5,218 nt of DNA from JBBQXY01 sp051004815 (GCA_051004815.1 JBPCJY010000063.1:1-5218); one strand, 5' to 3'. Numbered from the stretch's first letter, positions 1 to 5,015 are shown. Translations and numbers: made by a program. The notes: generated from the sequence alone by a model not told the origin.

Positions 1-36
1 GCGAGACAGATGCTTCGCTGCGCTCAGCATGACAGC
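1..36. repeat. REP-like intergenic repeat, cut by window edge
   Basis: The stretch contains TGCTTCGCTGCGCTCAGCA followed by TGACA, with outer arms TGCT and AGCA forming an imperfect dyad. Elements with the core TTCGCTGCGCTCAG occur as dispersed intergenic repeats in many bacterial genomes, including Chloroflexota (from general knowledge, not searched here). Only one copy is visible and the left border lies outside the window, so the repeat nature rests on recognition of the core and not on a second copy. Confidence 0.45.
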
Positions 37-81
37 ACCGGACCTTTCTGTTGCTGAGGAACTGTCAAGTCCATTTGAACC

Positions 82-138
82 TTGCCTTAATGAAAAAGGC
101 AAAAGGTACAAGGAAATCACTCTTTGACCTTTGCCTTT
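82..138. repeat. Overlapping inverted repeats sharing one arm
   Basis: TTGCCTT at 82-88 pairs perfectly with AAGGCAA at 96-102 across a 7-nt loop. The same AAGGCAA region (95-106) also pairs with CCTTTGCCTTT at 128-138, with one extra base and a loop of about 21 nt. TTGCCTT therefore occurs twice, and the two hairpins exclude each other. There is no T-tract after either stem on the plus strand, so neither is a standard intrinsic terminator. Confidence 0.4.
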
Positions 139-192
139 AACTGTACCGCGAAGAATAGGAAAGAGATTACATTCCTGCACCTCTGACATTTC

Positions 193-208
193 TGCCATGA
201 TTATGGCA
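193..208. promoter_or_regulatory. Perfect dyad upstream of the promoter
   Basis: TGCCAT-GATT-ATGGCA is a perfect 6-bp inverted repeat with a 4-nt centre. It ends 26 nt before the predicted -35 box at 235, roughly 60 to 77 nt before the expected transcription start. That placement would suit an activator or upstream operator, but it could equally be a chance dyad. Confidence 0.3.
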
Positions 209-234
209 CGTCATCTATGAAATTGCAAGAGCGT

Positions 235-263
235 TTGACGACTTCCTATCTATGTGCTACTAT
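235..263 (+). promoter_or_regulatory. Sigma70-type promoter for the plus-strand gene
   Basis: TTGACG at 235-240 matches the -35 consensus at five of six positions. After exactly 17 nt comes TACTAT at 258-263, matching the -10 consensus at four of six. The expected start near 270 leaves a leader of about 160 nt before the ATG at 433. No other gene on the plus strand is available for it to serve. Confidence 0.55.
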
Positions 264-279
264 ATGTCTATATTCATCA

Positions 280-304
280 TTGGTACCTATTCTGCTTGGT
301 ACCT
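280..304. promoter_or_regulatory. Two TTGGTACCT direct repeats, candidate operator
   Basis: TTGGTACCT occurs at 280-288 and again at 296-304, a 16-bp period. Each contains the 6-bp palindrome GGTACC. The pair begins about 10 nt downstream of the predicted transcription start, a usual place for a repressor site. No regulator gene is visible in the window. Confidence 0.35.
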
Positions 305-349
305 GATCAAGTGATTGTCGTCTACAGAGTGCGTGATTGCAGTGTAGGG

Positions 350-367
350 ACACCTTTTGAGAGGTGT
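350..367 (+). promoter_or_regulatory. Leader hairpin upstream of the plus-strand gene
   Basis: ACACCT (350-355) and AGGTGT (362-367) form a perfect 6-bp stem with a 6-nt loop, extendable by two G-U pairs. A GTG at 364 that could open a longer frame lies inside the 3' arm of this stem. That is one reason to prefer the ATG at 433 as start. The following bases are only mildly T-rich, so a terminator is not supported. Confidence 0.3.
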
Positions 368-432
368 TTGTCTTAGATGCGAACGAGTGTTCCTGGGATA
401 CTATCGTCTCTACTAAAAAGGGCAATGTAACA

Positions 433-945
433 ATGATCACGCAAGCGCTTAAACGCTGGCTGCAAAAAATAGCCGGATGGTTTTCCGGTAAACCCCCCGT
501 TGAAGCTGCCTATGCTCAAGTGCTCAGTCCTTTGAACAAAGGCATGACACAAGAGACAGCCTCAAGAGCAAGCAGTGAAGCAATTATGCCTCAACCTGGT
601 ATTGCCCAGCAGATCATGGGACAAGGCGAGACAAGCTGCTCCACCATCGACGAATGGCCAGAGCGTGTCATGCAATCAGCTCCACCCCCAAGCGAGAAAG
701 CAGAACCGCTGTCGCCCCCCTCACCCGCGACGCCGATACACAACCTTACACCGCCAACTGAAACTACCACCGTAACCTCGCAAGAGAACCCTGTTAGCAA
801 GAGTAAGCCTGTATTTTCTGATGCCCCACCGCCAACACCCACACCTGAGCAACAGTTAGAATTCATGCAATATCTCGTCAAACGCGGCATTGTGAACGAA
901 GGTTTCGCCGAGGGGCAAGTCCCCGAACAATACAGAAAACACTAG
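433..945 (+). CDS. Small proline-rich protein, function unknown
   Basis: A 170-residue protein that I do not recognise. Residues 1-20 (MITQALKRWLQKIAGWFSGK) would form a basic amphipathic helix, possibly membrane-associating. Residues 36-80 are polar. Residues 82-137 are rich in Pro, Ser and Thr and probably disordered. The end (about 139-168) is again ordered-looking, with QQLEFMQYLVKRGIVNEGF and a GQVPEQY tail. The start is chosen at ATG 433 because AAAAGGG (416-422) lies 10 nt upstream. The frame is open back to a GTG at 364, which would add 23 residues but has no spaced ribosome binding site and sits in a hairpin. The TAG stop is the first triplet of the large palindrome at 943-1008. It is convergent with the minus-strand repeat protein and appears to have its own promoter. 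No export signal peptide with a cleavage site is evident. Confidence 0.65.
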   Translation: MITQALKRWLQKIAGWFSGKPPVEAAYAQVLSPLNKGMTQETASRASSEAIMPQPGIAQQIMGQGETSCSTIDEWPERVMQSAPPPSEKAEPLSPPSPATPIHNLTPPTETTTVTSQENPVSKSKPVFSDAPPPTPTPEQQLEFMQYLVKRGIVNEGFAEGQVPEQYRKH

Positions 946-1008
946 TCAACAGCACATAAATGATCGGCACGCCAATTGGTGTGCCGATCATTTATGTGCT
1001 GTTGACTA
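943..1008. terminator. 66-nt near-perfect palindrome between convergent genes
   Basis: Arms 943-970 and 981-1008 are perfect reverse complements over 28 bp. The ten central bases add one G-T mismatch (971/980, a wobble pair in RNA) and the self-complementary CCAATTGG. The element starts on the stop codon of the plus gene and ends 10 nt before the stop codon of the minus gene, so either transcript would fold into the same very long hairpin. A bidirectional terminator or 3'-end stabiliser is the natural reading. A proper T-tract is absent on the plus side (TATAGCGG) and weak on the minus side (GTGTTTTCTG), so a REP-like insertion or RNase III site is an alternative. Confidence 0.65.
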
Positions 1009-1018
1009 TAGCGGATAC

Positions 1019-2071
1019 CTATTCTGCCGCTGCGGTAAATCCTTCCGCCTGTGCTTCCTCCTCCGAAGAAAAGTAGATCACATCTTTGCTATCAACAGGC
1101 GTCTCTAACGGATAGTAGGTTTTCGATGCAACCACACCCACAAATGCCGCATCGGCGGGAACCGCGACTTGTTGCTGTGTACCGACAACCTGTAAAGTTG
1201 CCACGGTAACACCCTCACTATCAATATGGCGAATCTCACCGGCTGGCTGACTCTTATGGGTGCCATTCCAGTCGTGCTCTCGTGGCGGCAACTCGATCTG
1301 TTGTTCCTGCCTTGGAAGCTGTTGCACTATCCGTTTGCGCACAAACAGGTAGGTGACGGCGGCAGCCACCACCACGCCAAGGCTAAAGCCAAAAACAGTC
1401 CAGAACGTACTCTTGCGCTGGCGTGCTGGCTGCAACAGGTTGCTGCCGCGCTTGACTAAATCCTGGCTCAACTCGCTCCCACGATCAGCCAGGTCGTGAG
1501 ACAATTTGCCGCCACGTTTCACAAGGTCCTGGCTCAGTTCACTGCCACGCTCCGTTAGATCACGCGTCAACTTGCCACCTCGTTTGACTAAATCCTGGCT
1601 CAGTTCACCGCCGCGCTCAAGCCAATCCTGGGAAAGCTTGCTGCCCTGCGCAACAAGGTCTCCGGTCAGACCTTCGCTGCGTTTCAGCATTTCCTGGCCC
1701 CAATCAACGCCTGCCTTCTGTAGTTGCTGCACCATTTTGTTTAAGCGGCGACGTTGTTTAGACTCGTGACGCAAGGCTTTGCGCAGGTGCTTTGCCTGCA
1801 TTTGCCAATGGCGAGCCTGCATTTGCAATTGGCGTGCTTGCTCGGCCACAAGTTGGCGGCTTAGAGGTGTCAGTCCACTCTGTCCGCTTCTCTGTTCAGC
1901 TTCCAACCGCTGTTCTTCCTGGTTATACGCAGCCTTCTGCGTGGCGGCTGCTTGCTGACGCATTCGTGCGATGAATGTATTAACCATTGGGCCTACGGTG
2001 GTGAGGGTGAGTACACCTACACGTAGCCAGCGGCTTCCTTGTTGCACAATATCTTTCTGCTTTGTGTTCAC
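1019..2071 (-). CDS. Single-pass membrane protein with eight 11-residue repeats
   Basis: A 350-residue protein that I cannot assign to a named family. In order: a moderately hydrophobic N-terminal segment (about 15-36); a Gln/Glu/Arg-rich coiled-coil-like stretch (38-118); eight tandem 11-residue units (124-211; consensus LSQDLVKRGGK/E, first unit degenerate); one clear membrane helix (about 222-244, TFWTVFGFSLGVVVAAAVTY onward) bracketed by RQRK and RKR; a polar linker (250-284); and a C-terminal domain (about 287-346). The C-terminal domain contains AFVGVVASKTYYPLE and VIYFSSEEEAQAEGF, resembling the small 'sunset'/Ada-like metal-binding domain but with no cysteines. The start is GTG, chosen because GAGGAGGT lies 6 nt upstream. 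A scaffold or envelope-associated role is possible, but no function is shown. It has its own promoter near 2239-2268 and converges with the plus gene. Confidence 0.75.
   Translation of the reverse strand: MNTKQKDIVQQGSRWLRVGVLTLTTVGPMVNTFIARMRQQAAATQKAAYNQEEQRLEAEQRSGQSGLTPLSRQLVAEQARQLQMQARHWQMQAKHLRKALRHESKQRRRLNKMVQQLQKAGVDWGQEMLKRSEGLTGDLVAQGSKLSQDWLERGGELSQDLVKRGGKLTRDLTERGSELSQDLVKRGGKLSHDLADRGSELSQDLVKRGSNLLQPARQRKSTFWTVFGFSLGVVVAAAVTYLFVRKRIVQQLPRQEQQIELPPREHDWNGTHKSQPAGEIRHIDSEGVTVATLQVVGTQQQVAVPADAAFVGVVASKTYYPLETPVDSKDVIYFSSEEEAQAEGFTAAAE
1439..1702 (-). repeat. Eight tandem 33-bp coding repeats
   Basis: The segment encodes residues 124-211 of the repeat protein as eight uninterrupted 11-codon units. 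LSQDLVKRG recurs exactly every 22 residues (157, 179, 201), alternating with more variable units such as LTRDLTERGSE. The higher-order unit is therefore 66 bp, which suggests growth by duplication of unit pairs. Synonymous differences between copies show the duplication is not very recent. The frame stays open throughout. Confidence 0.85.
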
Positions 2072-2077
2072 TCTACG

Positions 2078-2085
2078 ACCTCCTC
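2078..2085 (-). promoter_or_regulatory. Ribosome binding site fixing a GTG start
   Basis: GAGGAGGT on the minus strand is a near-ideal Shine-Dalgarno sequence, 6 nt before GTG at 2071-2069. It decides this GTG over later in-frame ATG codons. Confidence 0.8.
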
Positions 2086-2186
2086 TGTATACTCAATATA
2101 CTCTATCCAACTAACGCAATTTCACTGCTGTAGCTGTAAAGGCACCAACTGTGATAGTACCAAAATAGAGGGCATCACAACGAAAT

Positions 2187-2206
2187 GGGCGCGACAATGC
2201 GCGCCC
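2187..2206 (-). promoter_or_regulatory. GC-rich leader hairpin of the repeat-protein gene
   Basis: GGGCGCG (2187-2193) and CGCGCCC (2200-2206) form a perfect 7-bp stem with a 6-nt loop. It lies about 25-45 nt downstream of the predicted start point of the minus-strand promoter at 2239-2268, and so inside the leader of the repeat-protein gene. On the minus strand it is followed by ATTTCGTTG, a poor T-tract. It may be a leader structure or a weak attenuator, less likely a terminator of the upstream 158-residue gene. Confidence 0.45.
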
Positions 2207-2233
2207 CTTCAACTAACATACCTCCCGGCCCAC

Positions 2234-2267
2234 GTTACAGTATGTCAGCTTATGTTACCGTATGTCA
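2234..2267 (-). promoter_or_regulatory. Tandem 14-bp direct repeats overlapping the promoter
   Basis: On the minus strand TGACATACGGTAAC (2267-2254) and TGACATACTGTAAC (2247-2234) differ at a single position. Their starts are 20 bp apart, about two helical turns. They cover the -35 box, the spacer and the -10 region of the predicted promoter, so a protein bound there would block RNA polymerase. This is the usual geometry of a repressor or response-regulator site; the regulator is unknown. Confidence 0.5.
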
Positions 2268-2268
2268 A
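2239..2268 (-). promoter_or_regulatory. Sigma70-type promoter for the repeat-protein gene
   Basis: TTGACA (2268-2263) is a consensus -35 box. An 18-nt spacer leads to CATACT (2244-2239), four of six matches to the -10 consensus. The expected start near 2231 gives a leader of about 160 nt before the GTG at 2071. Confidence 0.5.
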
Positions 2269-2289
2269 GAAAAAATAATGTTGGTCAGA

Positions 2290-2766
2290 TTATAAATCTT
2301 CGGGAGTGACCTCGCTCAGGCGTAACACGAGACGACAGAAGTGGAGCATAGCAGCCGCGAATTCCAGGTAAGCGGTATCGCTGCCAGCCGCTTGCTGCGT
2401 CACCGAAGCCCTGCGGCGCAAAGCTCGTAACACCACCAGGACATCTTCTTTCAGGTCTGGATCGAGATCGCCATGTTGCATGAGATGAACCACCTGCGAC
2501 ACGATAGAATTGACTTCGCGCCGCATCATTCGCAGGTCACTCATCCAGGCATCATCATCCGCCTCGCTATCGCCTGCACGCCCCCAGAAGAAAGCATCAC
2601 CAGATTGCACTTTTCGCTTGACCTCATCCCCGCGTGGTAAAGAAAATCTTTCTTGTGAGAAACCAGCCTCACTTGCTTGTGTCGGCCTACGATGGGTCAT
2701 GGGTTCTTCTTGCGCTACCCCTAACTCACGTAGTAAGACAGCCAGTTCATCTTCCCAGCCAGCCAT
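2290..2766 (-). CDS. Hypothetical 158-residue protein
   Basis: I do not recognise this protein. Residues 1-17 (MAGWEDELAVLLRELGV) look like an amphipathic helix. Residues 20-72 are polar, low in hydrophobics and probably disordered, ending in an acidic patch (DSEADDD). Residues 74-152 look like a compact helical region: an RMMRREVNSIVSQVVHLM helix, a DLDPDLKEDV turn, VLVVLRALRRR, and a final helix around YLEFAAAMLHFCRLVLRL. No membrane segment or signal peptide is evident and there are no obvious catalytic motifs. The ATG start is well supported by AAGGAG at 2775-2780, 8 nt upstream. A promoter-like pair lies at 2846-2874 and a terminator-like hairpin separates it from menA, so it is probably transcribed on its own. 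An adaptor or protein-binding role would be a guess. Confidence 0.75.
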   Translation of the reverse strand: MAGWEDELAVLLRELGVAQEEPMTHRRPTQASEAGFSQERFSLPRGDEVKRKVQSGDAFFWGRAGDSEADDDAWMSDLRMMRREVNSIVSQVVHLMQHGDLDPDLKEDVLVVLRALRRRASVTQQAAGSDTAYLEFAAAMLHFCRLVLRLSEVTPEDL

Positions 2767-2845
2767 AAAACGCTCTCCTTGTTGAACAATCAGGCAGATG
2801 AATCAGTGGTTTGCATCACTTTCTCGCTCAGAAAACCTCTATCGC

Positions 2846-2874
2846 AGTGTAACATAGTGGGCAAGGATTGTAAA
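2846..2874 (-). promoter_or_regulatory. Promoter for the 158-residue gene
   Basis: On the minus strand TTTACA (2874-2869) matches five of six -35 positions. After 17 nt comes TACACT (2851-2846), matching four of six -10 positions. The expected leader is about 70 nt to the ATG at 2766. Confidence 0.5.
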
Positions 2875-2999
2875 TGGGAACACATTCTGGGGTCTGCATC
2901 CTTGCGGATACTGCTGACAAATTCAAAATGTGGGGAAAGAGAGCCCTAAAACAGGTTCTTCCCCTCTTCCAATGGGGGGTATTATCCTGCTTTCGCGCT

Positions 3000-3057
3000 A
3001 AAAAAGAGAGACCATCCTTACGAAAACCGAATTCGCCAGCAACATACAGAAGGATGG
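3000..3057 (-). terminator. Terminator-like hairpin downstream of menA
   Basis: On the minus strand CCATCCTT (3057-3050) pairs with AAGGATGG (3019-3012) across a 30-nt loop. The stem is followed after TCTCTC by six T (3005-3000). It starts about 30 nt after the menA stop codon. The long loop makes it a weaker candidate than a classic intrinsic terminator. Confidence 0.4.
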
Positions 3058-3085
3058 AGAGCCACATTCTGTATCCCAAACCCCC

Positions 3086-4315
3086 CTAAAATGGCAATAA
3101 ATGCCCTGGCAGATGCGGTAACATCGTGAGCAGACCTGTGGCGAGCAGGGCTATGACCAATAAGAGGGCATAGTAGCGCTGAATTTTGAGCGTCTCGCAC
3201 ATCGCGACATGCAAACTAGCGGACATATCTGCTCGTAACACACCCGTTAAGGCGACAACAACAAGGGGAAGTGTCCAGAACGTAATCAAGATCAAATGAG
3301 GCGCACCATGAGGAATGCCGAGGCCCGCGCTAATAGCATAGGCACCAAACAGCAGCAGTATGTACAAGACCCGATTCAAGCGCAGTCCCAACAGGGAGGC
3401 CAGCGTGCGCTTATTCGCCTGAGCATCACTCTCAACATCACGCATATTGTTCACATGCACGACCGCCGCCGCTAATAGGCCGAGTGGCAAGCTATAGAGC
3501 AGCACATTGAGCAGCACAGCGCGGTTGATAATCCCGCCAGTTTGCACTAAATATGCCCCCAAAGTCAAGAATGGACCATAGATACATAAACTGACAAGCT
3601 CACCAAGCATCAGTGAGGAGAGAGAACGTGAGGTTGCACTGAAAAAATACGCGCAGAGCAAGCCAAGGATGCCAAAAAGGAAAACATAGAAACCGCCGGT
3701 TATCGCTACCACAGCTCCCACGACAGCACCCAGGGCCAATAGCACGAGGCCAAGGTTCAAGATATTGATCGGCTTAATCAATCCTTGCTGAATAAGTGCG
3801 CCAGGGCCAAGTGGATTGCTGGTATCAACACCCTTGATATAGTCATAATAATCATTGACGAGGTTGGCACCAATTTGCAAAGCCACGACCGCTACCAGGG
3901 TAGCAACAAAGTGTAAGAGACGAAATTGCCCATAGGGCGTTTTTATTGAGAGGCTATGTGTCCAGGCCAACACGCTCCCCAGTAATACCGGCATAAGCGC
4001 GAGACCCACATAGGCAGGGCGTATCCCATCCCACCAAACCTGCCACCATTCACCAAGGCTACGGCGATATTCCGTCGGCTGCACCACCAATGGAGCAGGA
4101 AAGCGCACCGAGCGTGTGGCAGCGATGGAGCGCACGGCGACTTCCGGTTGCAGCGTACTCAGCGTTTGCAGTGAACTCAATGGGATGGTCGGTACCTCTT
4201 CTGCCTGCACAGAATCTGCCGTGACGATATGCGAGAACGATGGTGATTTCCCCTTTTTTGGTGAAACAGTAATGGTAGGATCGTTATCTTCTGAAGCAGA
4301 ATCGTTGCTTTGCAT
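3086..4315 (-). CDS. menA: 1,4-dihydroxy-2-naphthoate polyprenyltransferase-like (MenA, UbiA family)
   Basis: An integral membrane prenyltransferase that would attach a polyprenyl chain to 1,4-dihydroxy-2-naphthoate to give demethylmenaquinone, the membrane step of menaquinone synthesis. The two Asp-rich motifs of the UbiA family are present. The first is N151-LVN-D155-YY-D158-YIKG-VD164; the second is N290-MR-D293-VES-D297 followed by K302-R303-T304. GPGALIQQGLI (170-180) and RPAYVGLALMPVLLGSVLA (from 99) are MenA-like. About eight to nine hydrophobic helices lie between 100 and 402. The odd feature is length: 409 residues, with about 85 extra polar Ser/Thr-rich residues at the N-terminus where typical MenA proteins have around 300 in total. 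The ATG start is backed by GAGGAAGGG 8 nt upstream, so the extension appears genuine. It lies 61 nt downstream of the translin-like gene, probably co-transcribed. Another UbiA-family aromatic substrate cannot be excluded. Confidence 0.85.
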   Translation of the reverse strand: MQSNDSASEDNDPTITVSPKKGKSPSFSHIVTADSVQAEEVPTIPLSSLQTLSTLQPEVAVRSIAATRSVRFPAPLVVQPTEYRRSLGEWWQVWWDGIRPAYVGLALMPVLLGSVLAWTHSLSIKTPYGQFRLLHFVATLVAVVALQIGANLVNDYYDYIKGVDTSNPLGPGALIQQGLIKPINILNLGLVLLALGAVVGAVVAITGGFYVFLFGILGLLCAYFFSATSRSLSSLMLGELVSLCIYGPFLTLGAYLVQTGGIINRAVLLNVLLYSLPLGLLAAAVVHVNNMRDVESDAQANKRTLASLLGLRLNRVLYILLLFGAYAISAGLGIPHGAPHLILITFWTLPLVVVALTGVLRADMSASLHVAMCETLKIQRYYALLLVIALLATGLLTMLPHLPGHLLPF

Positions 4316-4323
4316 ATAGAGTA

Positions 4324-4332
4324 CCCTTCCTC
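4324..4332 (-). promoter_or_regulatory. Ribosome binding site fixing the menA start
   Basis: GAGGAAGGG on the minus strand lies 8 nt before the ATG at 4315-4313. It supports the far-upstream start and therefore the long N-terminal extension. Confidence 0.7.
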
Positions 4333-4376
4333 AGGCAGAGAGTGTTGTACGATGATAGTGTCAATAAATAAGTCTA

Positions 4377-5015
4377 TTACCTCTTTTGCAACTCTTGTTG
4401 CAGGGCCAACATTCGTTGCTCCAATTGGGCTTGGGAAGCAGCGACAGTCAGATCTCCCCTGGTTTTTTCCAGGATGCCACGCGTGCTATCCGTGGTGCGG
4501 CGCAGACCGAGCGTGATCGCATCAGGAAAATCGACCGTGGTCAAGAGCGCATAGACATCGTCCATGTGACGCAGGAAGATTTCGCCCTGCTTAATATTGC
4601 CACGGCGCAGTTGATCTAGTACATAACGCCGCAGTTCACCCACCATTTCACCTAGCCCATTGAGGTAAGGTGCCCAGCCGATACCTAATTCCTCCGCCTC
4701 TGGTAGAGGGCGGTTTTGCGTGATGGCCATGAAGGTCGCCGCCTCAGCATACTCTTTTTGCGCATCCTGGACAAATCCCGCGTAGAAAATATCCGGTTGG
4801 TCTTGCAGGTCATGCGCCATCTCCGCGACCAGGGTAGAGGCCTGGGTCAGCAGTTCTTCCGCGTTCGCGAACTCCTGTCGATGCGTGGCACGAATGCTGT
4901 TCGCACAATAACGAATAGCGGTACGCGACTTAGGCAAAGCGCGTTCTCGTGCCGCGTGTTTCGCTCCAAGATATTCAATAGCTTTCTGGCCCATACTATC
5001 TAATTGATCAGTCAT
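4377..5015 (-). CDS. Translin/TRAX family protein
   Basis: A 212-residue, all-helical protein with the translin-family pattern. It has a basic N-terminal part RERALPKSRTAIRYCANSIR (23-42), a helix EELLTQASTLVAEM (53-66), YAGFVQDAQKEYAEAATF (78-95), YLNGLGEMVGELRRYVLD (117-134), and a C-terminal LRRTTDSTRGILEKTRGDLT (171-190). Eukaryotic translin and TRAX form the C3PO octamer that binds and cleaves RNA; TRAX supplies the catalytic acidic residues. Here E88 and E91 (EYAE) and E127 (GEL) fall on TRAX glutamates, and E123 replaces the TRAX aspartate, so nuclease activity is plausible but inferred. The frame stays open upstream to 5165, but that part encodes a proline run from an artefactual G-tract. 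I take ATG 5015, with AAAGG about 14 nt upstream. An ATG at 5063 would add 16 residues but overlaps a TATGAT box. The protein is cytoplasmic, and menA follows 61 nt downstream. Confidence 0.8.
   Translation of the reverse strand: MTDQLDSMGQKAIEYLGAKHAARERALPKSRTAIRYCANSIRATHRQEFANAEELLTQASTLVAEMAHDLQDQPDIFYAGFVQDAQKEYAEAATFMAITQNRPLPEAEELGIGWAPYLNGLGEMVGELRRYVLDQLRRGNIKQGEIFLRHMDDVYALLTTVDFPDAITLGLRRTTDSTRGILEKTRGDLTVAASQAQLEQRMLALQQELQKR

Larger units (their letters stand above)
37..432. other. Non-coding region upstream of the plus-strand gene
   Basis: About 400 nt without a convincing gene. From left to right it holds two overlapping inverted repeats (82-102 and 95-138), a TGCCAT-GATT-ATGGCA hairpin (193-208), a sigma70-type promoter (235-263), two TTGGTACCT direct repeats (280-304) and an ACACCT/AGGTGT hairpin (350-367). 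The predicted leader of the downstream gene is about 160 nt. Short open frames on either strand have no ribosome binding site or protein-like composition. Confidence 0.6.
2767..3085. other. Intergenic region between menA and the 158-residue gene
   Basis: About 320 nt with no convincing gene. It holds a terminator-like hairpin after menA (3000-3057), an imperfect inverted repeat GGGGAA/TTCCCC (2932-2937 with 2959-2964), a promoter-like pair (2846-2874) and the ribosome binding site AAGGAG (2775-2780) of the next gene. A minus-strand frame across it needs a TTG start without ribosome binding site and overlaps these signals. Confidence 0.6.

Noticed and set aside
364..432. Longer start (GTG at 364) for the plus-strand gene
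   Set aside because: The GTG lies in a hairpin stem with no properly spaced ribosome binding site. ATG 433 has AAAAGGG 10 nt upstream.
246..440. 64-residue minus-strand frame
   Set aside because: It lies antisense to the predicted promoter and leader and has no supporting signals.
1439..1702. CRISPR-like array of 33-bp units
   Set aside because: The units are contiguous without spacers, stay in frame, and encode a regular 11-residue protein repeat.
1506..1769. 87-residue plus-strand frame with repeated PPRFTRSWLSS-like units
   Set aside because: It is the antisense shadow of the 11-residue repeats. Its periodicity is inherited from the real gene.
2828..3079. 83-residue minus-strand frame between menA and the 158-residue gene
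   Set aside because: TTG start without ribosome binding site, unconvincing composition, and overlap with a terminator-like hairpin and a promoter.
2874..3089. 71-residue plus-strand frame
   Set aside because: No ribosome binding site and no protein-like pattern; it lies opposite intergenic signals.
4359..4364. TTGACA in the translin-menA gap as a menA promoter
   Set aside because: At 16-18 nt spacing there is no acceptable -10 hexamer (TCTCTG at 17), so an independent promoter is not supported.
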